From Bog-532 sp965277615 (GTDB lineage Bacteria > Actinomycetota > Actinomycetes > Streptosporangiales > Streptosporangiaceae), in assembly GCA_965277615.1 (NCBI GenBank), contig CBDIDG010000006.1, positions 3,100,001 to 3,164,000 of the forward strand: a stretch of DNA of 64,000 nucleotides. The letters run 5' to 3'. The position numbers and the translations under genes were made by a program. Positions 8,187 through 16,984 of this stretch are shown here, in pieces. The notes beneath the pieces are model-generated. The model was not told the DNA's origin, did no database searches, and saw only the letters and a program-made list of their open reading frames with translations. Position 1 is the stretch's first letter, and each line of letters starts with the position of its first letter.

Positions 8187-9782
8187 ATGACGGTGACCGA
8201 CGACGCGGGACCGGCGCCACAGCTGAAGGGGCCGGGACTGCGAGGGCTGGCCGATGAGCTGCGGGAACGGCTGGCCCTGGTGCGGCTGGGCGGGGACGAG
8301 AAGGCCCGGGTCCGCCACGTCGCCCGGGGCAAGCTGCTCGTCCGCGACCGGGTCGACCGGCTGCTCGATCCGGGGTCGCCGTTCCTGGAGCTGGCCCCGC
8401 TGGCCGGGTGGGAGCTCTACGAGGACCCGGTGCCGTCCGGCGGACTGGTGGCCGGCATCGGCCGGATCGAGGGCCGGGACTGCATGGTGGTGGCCAACGA
8501 CGCCACGGTCAAGGGCGGCAGCTACTACCCGATCACGGTCAAGAAGCACCTGCGGGCCCAGGCCGTCGCGGCCGCGCACCACCTGCCCTGCGTCTACCTG
8601 GTCGACTCGGGCGGGGCGTTCCTGCCCCGGCAGGACGAGATCTTCCCCGACCGGGAGCACTTCGGCCGGATCTTCTTCAACCAGGCCACGATGTCGAAGG
8701 CCGGCCTCCCCCAGCTGGCCGCGGTGATGGGATCGTGCACCGCGGGCGGCGCCTACGTGCCCGCGATGAGCGACGAGAACGTCATCGTGCGCGAGGAGGG
8801 CACGATCTTCCTGGGCGGCCCGCCGCTGGTCAAGGCGGCCACCGGTGAGGTGGTCACGGCCGAGGAACTGGGCGGCGGTGACGTGCACGCCCGCAAGTCC
8901 GGGGTCGTCGACCACCTGGCCGACGACGACGAGCACGCGCTGGCCATCCTGCGCTCGATCGTCGCGACCCTGCCGCCGCCGTCGCAGCCGTGGCTGGAGC
9001 AAGCCACCCCGGAGGAGCCGGCCGAGTCCCCGGACGAGCTGTACGACATCGTGCCCGCCGACCTGCGCCGGCCGTACGACGTGCGCGAGGTCATCCGCCG
9101 CATCGTGGACGGCTCGCGCTTCAGCGAGTTCAAGGCCCTGTACGGCGAGACCCTGGTGTGCGGCTTCGCCCACCTCTGGGGCTATCCGGTGGGGATCGTG
9201 GCCAACAACGGCATCCTGTTCTCCCCGTCCGCGCTCAAGGGCGCGCACTTCATCGAGCTGTGCGACCAGCGGCGGATCCCGCTGTTGTTCCTGCAGAACA
9301 TCACCGGGTTCATGGTCGGCCGCGAGTACGAGCAGGGCGGTATCGCCAAGGACGGAGCCAAGCTGGTGACCGCGGTGTCGTGCGCGTCGGTGCCCAAGCT
9401 GACCGTGGTGATCGGCGGATCCTACGGAGCCGGCAACTACGGCATGTGCGGGCGGGCCTACGACCCCCGCTTCCTGTGGATGTGGCCCAACGCCCGCATC
9501 TCGGTCATGGGCGGCGAGCAGGCGGCCGCGGTCCTGGCCACCGTACGCCGGGACGCGATCGAGGCCCGGGGCGGCGACTGGCCGGCCGAGGACGAAGACG
9601 AGTTCAAACGGCCCATTCGCGAGCAGTACGAACACCAGGGTTCGCCCTACTACTCGACCGCGCGACTGTGGGACGACGGCGTCATCGACCCGGTGGACAC
9701 CCGACGGGTGCTGGGGATGGCCCTGTCGGTGGCCGCGCGGGCCCCGCTCCCGGCGCCCGGTTTCGGCGTCTTCCGGATGTGA
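8187..9782 (+). CDS. Methylcrotonyl-CoA carboxylase carboxyltransferase (beta) subunit
   Basis: 531 aa acyl-CoA carboxyltransferase with two crotonase-like halves. It reads like the beta subunit of 3-methylcrotonyl-CoA carboxylase through its length: SGGAFLPRQDEIFPDREHFG, GGAYVPAMSDENVIVREEG, then PPLVKAATGEVVTAEELGG in the N half and FLQNITGFMVGREYE, then GGSYGAGNYGMCGRAYDP in the C half. It transfers the carboxyl from biotin to methylcrotonyl-CoA in leucine breakdown. It is the first gene of the TetR-controlled operon, followed 33 bp later by the biotin subunit. Mycobacterial AccD1 has the same neighbours. Confidence 0.93.
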   Translation: MTVTDDAGPAPQLKGPGLRGLADELRERLALVRLGGDEKARVRHVARGKLLVRDRVDRLLDPGSPFLELAPLAGWELYEDPVPSGGLVAGIGRIEGRDCMVVANDATVKGGSYYPITVKKHLRAQAVAAAHHLPCVYLVDSGGAFLPRQDEIFPDREHFGRIFFNQATMSKAGLPQLAAVMGSCTAGGAYVPAMSDENVIVREEGTIFLGGPPLVKAATGEVVTAEELGGGDVHARKSGVVDHLADDDEHALAILRSIVATLPPPSQPWLEQATPEEPAESPDELYDIVPADLRRPYDVREVIRRIVDGSRFSEFKALYGETLVCGFAHLWGYPVGIVANNGILFSPSALKGAHFIELCDQRRIPLLFLQNITGFMVGREYEQGGIAKDGAKLVTAVSCASVPKLTVVIGGSYGAGNYGMCGRAYDPRFLWMWPNARISVMGGEQAAAVLATVRRDAIEARGGDWPAEDEDEFKRPIREQYEHQGSPYYSTARLWDDGVIDPVDTRRVLGMALSVAARAPLPAPGFGVFRM

Positions 9783-9815
9783 GCGCGCGATGACCGGTGC
9801 GGAAGTGAGCGCGCG

Positions 9816-11849
9816 ATGACCTTTGGATCAGTCCTGGTGGCCAACCGGGGGGAGATCGCCGTCCGGGTGCTGCGCTCAGCCCGGGACGCGGGCCTGCGTA
9901 CGGTCGCGGTCTACTCCGACGCCGACCTCGGCGCCCCGCACGTCCGGGCGGCCGACACCGCCGTCCGCATCGGCCCGGCTCCGGCGGCCGAGTCCTACCT
10001 GTCGATTCCCGCGTTGCTCGAGGCCGCGCGGCGGACCGGCGCGGAGGCGGTCCATCCGGGATACGGGTTCTTGTCCGAGCGGGCCGCGTTCGCGCGCGCC
10101 TACGAAGAGGCGGGGCTGGTGTTCATCGGACCGCCGGCCGACGTGATCGAGGTGATGGGGCGCAAGGACCGGGCCCGGCGGATCGCGGTGGAAGCCGGCG
10201 TCCCGGTCGTGCCCGCGATCGAGGAGACCGGCCCGGACGATGCCGAGCTGGCCCGGCGGGCCACGGCCGAGGTGGGCTTCCCGCTGCTGGTCAAGGCGGC
10301 GGCCGGGGGTGGCGGCAAGGGCATGCGCATCGTGCGCGAGGCCGGGGCGCTGCCCGATGCCCTGGCCGCGGCGCGGCGCGAAGCCCTCGCCGCCTTCGGC
10401 GACGGCACGCTGCTGGTGGAGCGGTACGTCGAGCGTGGCCGGCACGTCGAGGTGCAGATCCTGGCCGACCAGCACGGCCACGTGGTGCACCTGTTCGAGC
10501 GCGACTGCTCGGTCCAGCGCCGGCACCAGAAGGTGCTGGAGGAGGCGCCCGCCCCGACCATCTCGGCCGCGGTGCGGGACCGGCTGACCTCGGCCGCCGT
10601 GCGGCTGGCCGCGGCCGTCGGCTACGTCAACGCCGGCACGGTGGAGTTCCTGGTCGCGGGCGAGGACGTCTACCTGCTGGAGATGAACACCCGGCTGCAG
10701 GTGGAGCACCCGGTCACCGAGCTGATCACCGGCCAGGACCTGGTCGCGCTGCAGCTGCGGATCGCCCAGGGTGAGGCGCTGCCGTTCGGCCAGGAAGACC
10801 TGACGCGGTCCGGGCACGCGATCGAGGCCCGGGTCTACGCCGAGGATCCCGCTCAGGGCTTCCTGCCCCAGGCCGGGACGGCCTCGGTGGTCCGCTGGCC
10901 GTCCCGGGCCCGGGTCGACGCGGCCCTGGAGCCGGGCAGCGAGGTCGGGACCTGGTACGACCCCATGCTGGCCAAGATCATCGTGGCCGGGCCGACCCGC
11001 GAAGCGGCGAGGGGTGCGCTGGTCGACGCGCTCGACGACACGGCCATCCTGGGCCTGACCACGAACGTCGGGTTCCTGCGTCGGCTGGCCAGCTCGGCCG
11101 CGTACCGGGACGCGGCGATCGACACGGCCTGGCTGGACCGGCACCCCGGGTCGTTCCCGGCCGACGGCGGCGAGGTGGCCCGGGTGGCCGCGGCCTGGCT
11201 GGTGGCGGTTGGTTCACGGGCGGCTGGGCAGTCTGCGCCGGGGGGCGGGGCGGGCGGCGCGCGGGGGGCGGGTGGCGCGCGGGATCCGTTCGGTACCGGG
11301 GACGGGTGGCGGGTGTCGGGGCCGGCTGCGCCCGTGCTCGCCGGGCTGCGGGACGCCGATGGGGCCCACTCGATGCGGGTGGATGTCCCCGGGGGCCTAG
11401 TGTCGGAGGGCGCCGAGGCGGAGCGGAGCTGGCGGGTACGGCCGGTCACTTCGGCGCCCGGGCCGTACCGGCTGGAGATCGACGGGGTGGTGTACCGCTT
11501 CCAGGTGGAGGTCGGCCCCCGTGAGGTCGTCGTCGGTTACCAGGGCCAGGCCTACGTCTTCAGCCGGCCCAGTGCCTCAGGTCCGGGGGCCGGCCTGGCC
11601 GCGGCGTCCGACGGCCTGGTCACCGCGCCCATGCCCGGCACCGTGCTCTCGGTCCGGGTGAGCGAGGGCCAAGACGTCACCGCTGGGGAAGTTCTCGGGG
11701 TGCTGGAGGCGATGAAGATGGAGTTGTCGCTGGTCGCACCCTACGACGGCACGGTGACCGACGCCGGGGTCAAGGCGGGCGACCGCGTCGCGCTCGGCCA
11801 GCAGATTTTCGTTGTCGTACCGGGCCCAGCGGCTCCGGAACAGGAGTGA
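9816..11849 (+). CDS. Biotin carboxylase/BCCP (alpha) subunit of acyl-CoA carboxylase
   Basis: 677 aa fused biotin carboxylase and biotin carrier protein. The ATP-grasp region shows KAAAGGGGKGMR (about residues 163-174) and LEMNTRLQVEHPVTE (about 289-303). The C-terminal biotinyl domain has EAMKMELS with Lys634 as the biotinylation site. It carboxylates its own biotin with bicarbonate and ATP for AccD1. A Gly/Ala-rich stretch near residues 470-490 is a low-complexity linker before the BT region. It lies 33 bp after accD1 and abuts the dehydrogenase gene, so all three are probably co-transcribed. Confidence 0.93.
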   Translation: MTFGSVLVANRGEIAVRVLRSARDAGLRTVAVYSDADLGAPHVRAADTAVRIGPAPAAESYLSIPALLEAARRTGAEAVHPGYGFLSERAAFARAYEEAGLVFIGPPADVIEVMGRKDRARRIAVEAGVPVVPAIEETGPDDAELARRATAEVGFPLLVKAAAGGGGKGMRIVREAGALPDALAAARREALAAFGDGTLLVERYVERGRHVEVQILADQHGHVVHLFERDCSVQRRHQKVLEEAPAPTISAAVRDRLTSAAVRLAAAVGYVNAGTVEFLVAGEDVYLLEMNTRLQVEHPVTELITGQDLVALQLRIAQGEALPFGQEDLTRSGHAIEARVYAEDPAQGFLPQAGTASVVRWPSRARVDAALEPGSEVGTWYDPMLAKIIVAGPTREAARGALVDALDDTAILGLTTNVGFLRRLASSAAYRDAAIDTAWLDRHPGSFPADGGEVARVAAAWLVAVGSRAAGQSAPGGGAGGARGAGGARDPFGTGDGWRVSGPAAPVLAGLRDADGAHSMRVDVPGGLVSEGAEAERSWRVRPVTSAPGPYRLEIDGVVYRFQVEVGPREVVVGYQGQAYVFSRPSASGPGAGLAAASDGLVTAPMPGTVLSVRVSEGQDVTAGEVLGVLEAMKMELSLVAPYDGTVTDAGVKAGDRVALGQQIFVVVPGPAAPEQE

Positions 11850-11851
11850 CC

Positions 11852-13015
11852 ATGGTGGATCACCGTCTCAGCCCGGAGCACGAGGAACTGCGTAAGACCG
11901 TGGAGCAGTTCGCGCGGGACACGATCGCCCCGGTCATCGGGGACTACTACGAGCGGGGCGAGTTCCCCTACGACCTGGTGGCCAGCATGGGGCGCATGGG
12001 GCTGTTCGGCCTGCCCTTCCCCGAGGAGTACGGCGGCATGGGCGGCGATTACCTCGCGCTGAGCCTGACCCTGGAGGAGCTGGCCCGGGTCGACTCCTCG
12101 GTCGCCATCACCCTGGAGGCCGGCGTCGGTCTGGGGGCGATGCCGATCTTCCGGTTCGGCACCGAGGCGCAGAAGCAGCAGTGGCTGCCCGGCCTGTGCG
12201 CGGGCGAGGTCCTGGGCGCGTTCGGGCTGACCGAACCGGGCAGCGGCTCAGACGCCGGGGCCCTGCGGACCACCGCCCGGCTGGACGGTGGCGACTGGGT
12301 CATCAACGGCACCAAGGCGTTCATCACCAACTCCGGCACCGACATCACCGGCCTGGTCACCGTGACCGCCGTGACCGGGGAACGGGCGGACGGCCGGAAG
12401 GAGATCTCGGCCATCATCGTGCCGGCCGGCACCCCCGGGTTCAGCGTGTCGAAGAAGTACTCCAAGGTGGGCTGGAACGCCTCCGACACCCACGAGCTGT
12501 CGTTCACCGACTGCCGGGTGCCCGAGGCCAACCTGCTGGGCCAGCCCGGCCGCGGCTACGCCCAGTTCCTGCAGACTCTGGACGAGGGCCGGATCGCCAT
12601 CGCCGCGCTGGCCACCGGGCTGGCCCAGGGCTGCGTCGACGAGTGCCTGCGGTACGTGGGCGAGCGGCAGGCGTTCGGCCGGCCGATCGGGGAGTTCCAG
12701 GCCATCCAGTTCAAGCTGGCCGACATGGAGGCCCGGGCCCACACCGCCCGGCTGGCCTATTACCACGCCGCGGCCAAGCTGGTCGGGGGCGAGCCGGTCA
12801 AGAAGGACGCGGCCATCGCCAAGCTCGTGTCCTCCAACGCGGCCATGGACAACGCCCGCGACGCGACGCAGATCTTCGGCGGCTACGGCTTCATGAACGA
12901 GTTCCCCGTGGGCCGCTTCTACCGGGACGCCAAGATCCTGGAGATCGGCGAAGGCACCAGCGAGGTCCAGCGCATGCTGATCGCGCGCGAGCTCGGGGTC
13001 GGCGCCACGCAGTAA
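11852..13015 (+). CDS. Acyl-CoA dehydrogenase (branched-chain/short-chain, FadE19-like)
   Basis: 387 aa FAD-dependent acyl-CoA dehydrogenase with all family signatures: GAFGLTEPGSGSDAG near residue 125, the middle beta domain, RQAFGRPIGEFQAIQ, and the C-terminal catalytic loop IGEGTSEVQR. The Glu in EGTS is present, as in SCAD/short-branched enzymes; isovaleryl-CoA dehydrogenases have a different residue there and use a Glu in another helix. A 2-methylbutyryl/isobutyryl-type enzyme is therefore at least as likely as isovaleryl-CoA dehydrogenase. AGGAG precedes the ATG at 11852; a GTG at 11846 overlaps the previous stop region. Confidence 0.9.
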   Translation: MVDHRLSPEHEELRKTVEQFARDTIAPVIGDYYERGEFPYDLVASMGRMGLFGLPFPEEYGGMGGDYLALSLTLEELARVDSSVAITLEAGVGLGAMPIFRFGTEAQKQQWLPGLCAGEVLGAFGLTEPGSGSDAGALRTTARLDGGDWVINGTKAFITNSGTDITGLVTVTAVTGERADGRKEISAIIVPAGTPGFSVSKKYSKVGWNASDTHELSFTDCRVPEANLLGQPGRGYAQFLQTLDEGRIAIAALATGLAQGCVDECLRYVGERQAFGRPIGEFQAIQFKLADMEARAHTARLAYYHAAAKLVGGEPVKKDAAIAKLVSSNAAMDNARDATQIFGGYGFMNEFPVGRFYRDAKILEIGEGTSEVQRMLIARELGVGATQ

Positions 13016-13058
13016 ACCGGCTTTCGCGGCGACGGTTGACCCGAATAGCGTGGGCGGC

Positions 13059-13883
13059 GTGACTTCGACACCGTTCCGGTTCGCCGCTCAGGCGAGCCCG
13101 CAAGATGCCCGCCAGTGGCTGGCGCTGGCCCGGCGGGCCGAAGAGCTGGGGTACTCGTCGCTGCTGATGCCCGACGGGCTGCAACTGCCGTCCCCGATGC
13201 CCTCGCTCGCGGTGGCGGCAGGAGCGACCACGACGCTGCGGGTCGGGACCTGGGTGCTGGCCACCCCGCTGCGGGCGCCGCGGCTGGCGGCCTGGGATGC
13301 GCACACGCTGTCGCTGCTGACCGGCGGCCGCTTCGAGCTCGGCATCGGGACCGGCCGACCCGAAGTGGTCACTGATGCCGCCGAGATTTACGGGCCGCCG
13401 GAACTGACCGGCGCGCAGCGGCTGGCCCGGGTCGAGCAGACCATTGACGAGCTGCGTGCCCTGGACGGGGACGAGCACACTCCAGTTCTGGTGGCGGCGG
13501 GGGGACCGAAGGCCAGGGCGCTGGCCGCGGCCAAGGCGGACATCGTCACTGTGGCCGCGGGCCCGCTGGCCGACCGCGACACGATCGGGGAACTGGTCGC
13601 CGGCATTCGCGCGGCGGCCGGTGACCGGGGGGTGGGGCTAGAGTTCGCGGCACCGATCTTCGTCGTCGGGGACGATGCACCCCCGTGGGTGGTGCGGTTC
13701 ACCGGCACCGACATGGCCACCCTGGTCGCGCGCGATTCGCTGATGATCCTGCGGGGCAGCCCGGCGCAGATGGCCGAGGAGCTGCAGCGCCGTCGCGAAA
13801 CCCTAGGCGTCTCCTACTTCAGCGTGAACGCCGCGTTCATCGAGCAGTTCGCGCCCGTGGTGGAGCTCCTGGCCGGCCACTGA
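13059..13883 (+). CDS. LLM-class F420-dependent oxidoreductase (I)
   Basis: About 274 aa single-domain luciferase-like TIM barrel. TLRVGTWVLATPLRAPRLAAWDAHTLSLLTGGR (in pieces around residues 59-91) and the following FELGIGTGRPE are the usual F420-binding-side motifs of this superfamily. It likely reduces or oxidises an unknown substrate with coenzyme F420. It sits 43 bp after the acyl-CoA dehydrogenase and may be part of that transcript. The start could be GTG 13050 or 13059; the second is three codons shorter. A strong hairpin follows the stop codon. Confidence 0.8.
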   Translation: MTSTPFRFAAQASPQDARQWLALARRAEELGYSSLLMPDGLQLPSPMPSLAVAAGATTTLRVGTWVLATPLRAPRLAAWDAHTLSLLTGGRFELGIGTGRPEVVTDAAEIYGPPELTGAQRLARVEQTIDELRALDGDEHTPVLVAAGGPKARALAAAKADIVTVAAGPLADRDTIGELVAGIRAAAGDRGVGLEFAAPIFVVGDDAPPWVVRFTGTDMATLVARDSLMILRGSPAQMAEELQRRRETLGVSYFSVNAAFIEQFAPVVELLAGH

Positions 13884-13892
13884 CGTGACGGT

Positions 13893-13921
13893 GGCGGCCC
13901 GGCTTTCTCCGCCGGGCCGCC
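13893..13921. terminator. Bidirectional hairpin terminator
   Basis: GGCGGCCCGG (13893-13902) pairs perfectly with CCGGGCCGCC (13912-13921) across a nine-base loop, CTTTCTCCG. It lies exactly between the stop codons of the convergent genes ending at 13883 (+) and 13929 (-), so it can end transcription from both sides. Confidence 0.8.
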
Positions 13922-13928
13922 GACACGG

Positions 13929-14579
13929 TCAGTTACCGCCCGATCCGGCCTGGTCGGTGACCCGGCCGCGGGCGTCCTGGGCGTGGTCGGTCACGTCGGA
14001 GGCCTGGGACTGAGCTTCGTCACGAACCGTCGATGCGGCGTCGGTCGCCGTTTCCTTGACCGACTGGGCCCGCTGCTGGGCCGAGTCCCGCAGCTCCTGC
14101 GCGGCCTCCTGGCCTGCTTGGCTCAGCTGCTGCGCGACCGGGCGGCCCTTTTCCGTGGCCACGTCCTTGACCTGCGACGCCACCTGCTGCTCGGATTCGG
14201 TGGCGGGCAGCAGCGAGGCCACCAGCCAGCCCGCCCCGAACGCGATCAGGCCGGCCGCGAGCGGGTTGCCCCGGGTGCGCTGGCGAGCCAGGTCCGGAGC
14301 GGAGCCGACCGCATCGGCCGCCGACGAGGCCGTGGACGCCACGGAGTCCTTGGCCGACGAGGCCGAGGAACTCACCGTCCCGCCCAGGTTGGAAGTGTAG
14401 TCCGAGGTACCGCCCATGATCCTGTCCTTGACGTTGGTCATCGAGGAGCGGGTCTGCTGGACCCGCCGTTGCATGATCTTTGGCGGGCTGACCTTCTCGG
14501 TCAGCGCGTCCACGTTGGCGCTCAGGTTTTGCTGGGTCTGTTCGATGTTGCCGCGGATCTGATCTGGGTCGCTGGTCAT
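13929..14579 (-). CDS. DUF3618 membrane-associated protein
   Basis: 216 aa. The N-terminus DPDQIRGNIEQTQQNLSANVDALTEK is the DUF3618 signature. One membrane helix follows (GLIAFGAGWLVASLLPA, about residues 111-127), then a long Ala/Gln/Ser-rich amphipathic tail (QQLSQAGQEAAQELRDSAQQ and similar) that looks like an LEA-type or coiled extension. It is the last gene of a three-gene leftward operon and starts one base after the holin-like gene's stop. The group resembles YqjD/YqjE-type envelope stress genes; the molecular function is unknown. Confidence 0.85.
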   Translation of the reverse strand: MTSDPDQIRGNIEQTQQNLSANVDALTEKVSPPKIMQRRVQQTRSSMTNVKDRIMGGTSDYTSNLGGTVSSSASSAKDSVASTASSAADAVGSAPDLARQRTRGNPLAAGLIAFGAGWLVASLLPATESEQQVASQVKDVATEKGRPVAQQLSQAGQEAAQELRDSAQQRAQSVKETATDAASTVRDEAQSQASDVTDHAQDARGRVTDQAGSGGN

Positions 14580-14580
14580 C

Positions 14581-15069
14581 TCAGCTCCTCGCTCCCTTGA
14601 GTGCGTCGGGCAGTTCCTTGACCGTCTCGATGGTCTGCTCGGGCTTCGGGTTCACGTCTTTGATCTGGCGCCGCCCGACGACGAACGCCACGGCGCCGAT
14701 GATGGCCCAGATAGCGGTGACGATCAGCGCGGCCCAACCCTGGTCCATGACGTTGGCCAGACCCCACCAGGCGGCGATGGAGGCGAACAGCAGCACCATG
14801 TAGCCGGCGAAGCCGGCCGCGCCGAACATCCCCGCGGCCTTGCCGGTCTTGGTGATCTCCTGCTTGACCTCGGCCTTGGCCAGCTCGATCTCCTGTCGCA
14901 TGAGCGTCGACAGGTCCTGGGCCACGTGGCCAACCAGCTCACCGACCGGGGCGTCGCTGACGTCCGGGGTGGTGCTGGCGTATGAGGTCGTGCCGGCGTA
15001 CGTGGGCTCGCCCGGGTAGGCGGCGGTCGCACCGGGGACGGTATTCGATTCCGGTCGCGGCTGGGTCAT
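14581..15069 (-). CDS. Phage-holin-3-6-family (YqjE/DUF1469-like) membrane protein
   Basis: 162 aa. A disordered N-terminus of about 50 residues precedes the family core PVGELVGHVAQDLSTLMRQE (about residues 52-71). Two membrane segments follow: FAGYMVLLFASIAAWWGLA and AALIVTAIWAIIGAVAFVVG. The family is named after phage holins, but chromosomal members are envelope proteins of unknown role, usually next to a DUF3618 protein as here. It lies two bases downstream of the preceding gene and one base upstream of the next. Confidence 0.85.
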   Translation of the reverse strand: MTQPRPESNTVPGATAAYPGEPTYAGTTSYASTTPDVSDAPVGELVGHVAQDLSTLMRQEIELAKAEVKQEITKTGKAAGMFGAAGFAGYMVLLFASIAAWWGLANVMDQGWAALIVTAIWAIIGAVAFVVGRRQIKDVNPKPEQTIETVKELPDALKGARS

Positions 15070-15071
15070 GG

Positions 15072-15983
15072 TTACCTCGGCCCCTCATAGCGGGGCGCCG
15101 CGCCGGGCTCGGACGGGTAGACCGGCTCAGACGGGTCGGCCGGCTGGGGCGGGTAGAGCCCCTCGGGCGGGGTCACCGGGCCAGACTGGTAAATCGGGTC
15201 GGCGGGAAAGGGCGGAGCTGACGGCTCGTTCGGCTCGATCGGCTCGGTGCCGGCCGGGTAGCCCGGGGCGGCGGAGTAGGTCTCGGCCTGGTAGCCCGGG
15301 GCAGCGGGGTAGGTCTCGGCCTGCTGGCCCGGGGCGGGGTAGGTCTCCGTCGGGTAGGCCGAGCCGGGTGCTCCGGCTGGCTCCACGTTGTTCGCCGCGG
15401 GCAGGGCGGGGGCAGTACCGCGGCCGCCAGTTAGTCCGTTGCTCGGCTGGCCGTTGCCCGGCTGGCCATTGCCCTGGTCCTTCAGGCCGCGGGTCAGGCG
15501 CCCGGCGACCAGCCCGGCCACCGCCGCTCCGATCAGGAACGTGCCGGGCCGGCGGCGGGCAAAGTTGCGCACCTCGTCCAGCAGATCGGCGGGCTCGCGC
15601 TGCTCGAGCCAGGACGCCGCGCCGTGCGCGCGGTCGGCCGCTTGGCGGGCGAACTCGGTGGCCAGACCGGACTGTCCGCTGTTGGCCGCCATCTGACCGA
15701 GCTCATCGGCGACGGAATGAAGCTGCTGCGCGGCCTTCTGCTGCTGGACGGACGCCTGGTCACGGGCCTGTCCCTGGGCCTCGCCGAGCAGGTCACGGGC
15801 CTGCTGGCTGGTCTCGGCGACGACCTGCCGAGCCTGGTCGGTCGCGGTCTGCGCGACCTGGCCGCCCGCCTCGCGGGCATGCTGGCCGACGCCCGCCGCC
15901 TCGTCGCGGGCGACGTCGGTCGTGGACGGCTCGCTCGCCGGTTCTCCGGTTTGCGGGGCGTAGGACCCCGGATACTGAGACAT
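15072..15983 (-). CDS. Repeat-rich envelope protein, first gene of the holin/DUF3618 operon
   Basis: About 303 aa with no clear database-style domain. The N half is an Ala/Gln-rich helical stretch (QARDLLGEAQGQARDQAS, AKxAAQQL-like heptads), one membrane helix follows near residue 165 (FLIGAAVAGLVAGRLTRGL), and the C half is a Pro/Tyr/Glu-rich tail with repeated ETYPAAPGYQ, ETYSAAPGYP units. ATG at 15983 follows GAAGGTGTGGA; an upstream in-frame start at 16004 lacks this. Topology suggests an anchored coil with a flexible tail. The operon order suggests it works with the two proteins that follow. Confidence 0.75.
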   Translation of the reverse strand: MSQYPGSYAPQTGEPASEPSTTDVARDEAAGVGQHAREAGGQVAQTATDQARQVVAETSQQARDLLGEAQGQARDQASVQQQKAAQQLHSVADELGQMAANSGQSGLATEFARQAADRAHGAASWLEQREPADLLDEVRNFARRRPGTFLIGAAVAGLVAGRLTRGLKDQGNGQPGNGQPSNGLTGGRGTAPALPAANNVEPAGAPGSAYPTETYPAPGQQAETYPAAPGYQAETYSAAPGYPAGTEPIEPNEPSAPPFPADPIYQSGPVTPPEGLYPPQPADPSEPVYPSEPGAAPRYEGPR

Positions 15984-16192
15984 TCCACACCTTCCCCTGC
16001 TCATAGTGAGAACTAGTCAATGTGGGGATGCGGCTACCCGGCGGCCCTTGCGCAACCCGGGAATCGCGGCAATTCGCGCTAATCGGGCCAGGCGGCGCGG
16101 CCGACCGGGGGCGGCGCAGTGACGCCTGAGCCGTGGGTTGCCTGAGTGCCCTGGCCAGGGCCGTGTGGCCTCGTGCCCTAGGCTCAGGGAGC

Positions 16193-16978
16193 GTGACAGC
16201 TTCCGATAGCAGGCCGATTCGCATCGGCGTCCAGCTCCAGCCCCAGCACGCGGACTACAAGCGGATCCGTGCCGCCGCCGCGGAGGCGGAGGACCTCGGG
16301 GCGGACATCATCTTCAACTGGGATCACTTCTTCCCGCTGACCGGCGATCCGGACGGCAAGAACTTCGAGTGCTGGACCATGCTCGGCGCCTGGGCCGAGT
16401 CGACCTCGCGGGCCGAAATCGGCGCCCTGGTCTCCTGCAACAGCTACCGCAACCCCGAGCTGCTGGCCGACATGGCGCGAACCGTCGACCACATCAGCGA
16501 CGGCCGGCTGATCCTGGCCATCGGTTCGGGCTGGTTCGAAAAGGACTACACCGAGTACGGCTACGAGTTCGGCACCGCGGGTGGCCGCCTGGACGATCTG
16601 GCCGGGGCGCTGCCGCGGATCGAGGCCCGGCTGAGCAAGCTCAACCCTCCGCCCACGCGAAAGATCCCGGTGCTCATCGGCGGCGGGGGCGAGAAGAAGA
16701 CGCTGCGGCTGGTCGCCCAGCACGCCGACATTTGGCACACCTTCGGGGACCCGGCGGTGGTCGAGCGCAAAAGCGGCATCCTGCGCCAGCACTGCGCCGA
16801 CGTCGGCCGGGACCCGGCCGAGATCGAGATCTCGGTGGGGACGAACCGGCATCCGGACGAGGTCGGCCCGGCGCTGCGCGCGCTCGGCGTCTCGCTGTTC
16901 ACAACCGAGTCCGGTGGCCCCGACTACGACCTGTCCCGACTCCGCGACTGGATCGCCTGGCGGGACAGCCAAGCGTAG
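16193..16978 (+). CDS. LLM-class F420-dependent oxidoreductase (II)
   Basis: 261 aa luciferase-like monooxygenase-fold protein. IGVQLQPQHADYKRIRAAA begins the first strand; ADIIFNWDHFFPL, TSRAEIGALVSCNSYRNPELLADMARTVDHIS (in pieces) and LAIGSGWFEKDYTEYGYEFG match the F420-dependent subgroup. GTG at 16193 is chosen because the barrel starts 11 residues later; the longer open frame upstream has no similarity. The substrate is unknown. It lies convergent to the beta-helix lipoprotein gene with only six bases between the stops. Confidence 0.85.
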   Translation: MTASDSRPIRIGVQLQPQHADYKRIRAAAAEAEDLGADIIFNWDHFFPLTGDPDGKNFECWTMLGAWAESTSRAEIGALVSCNSYRNPELLADMARTVDHISDGRLILAIGSGWFEKDYTEYGYEFGTAGGRLDDLAGALPRIEARLSKLNPPPTRKIPVLIGGGGEKKTLRLVAQHADIWHTFGDPAVVERKSGILRQHCADVGRDPAEIEISVGTNRHPDEVGPALRALGVSLFTTESGGPDYDLSRLRDWIAWRDSQA

Positions 16979-16984
16979 AGCTAG

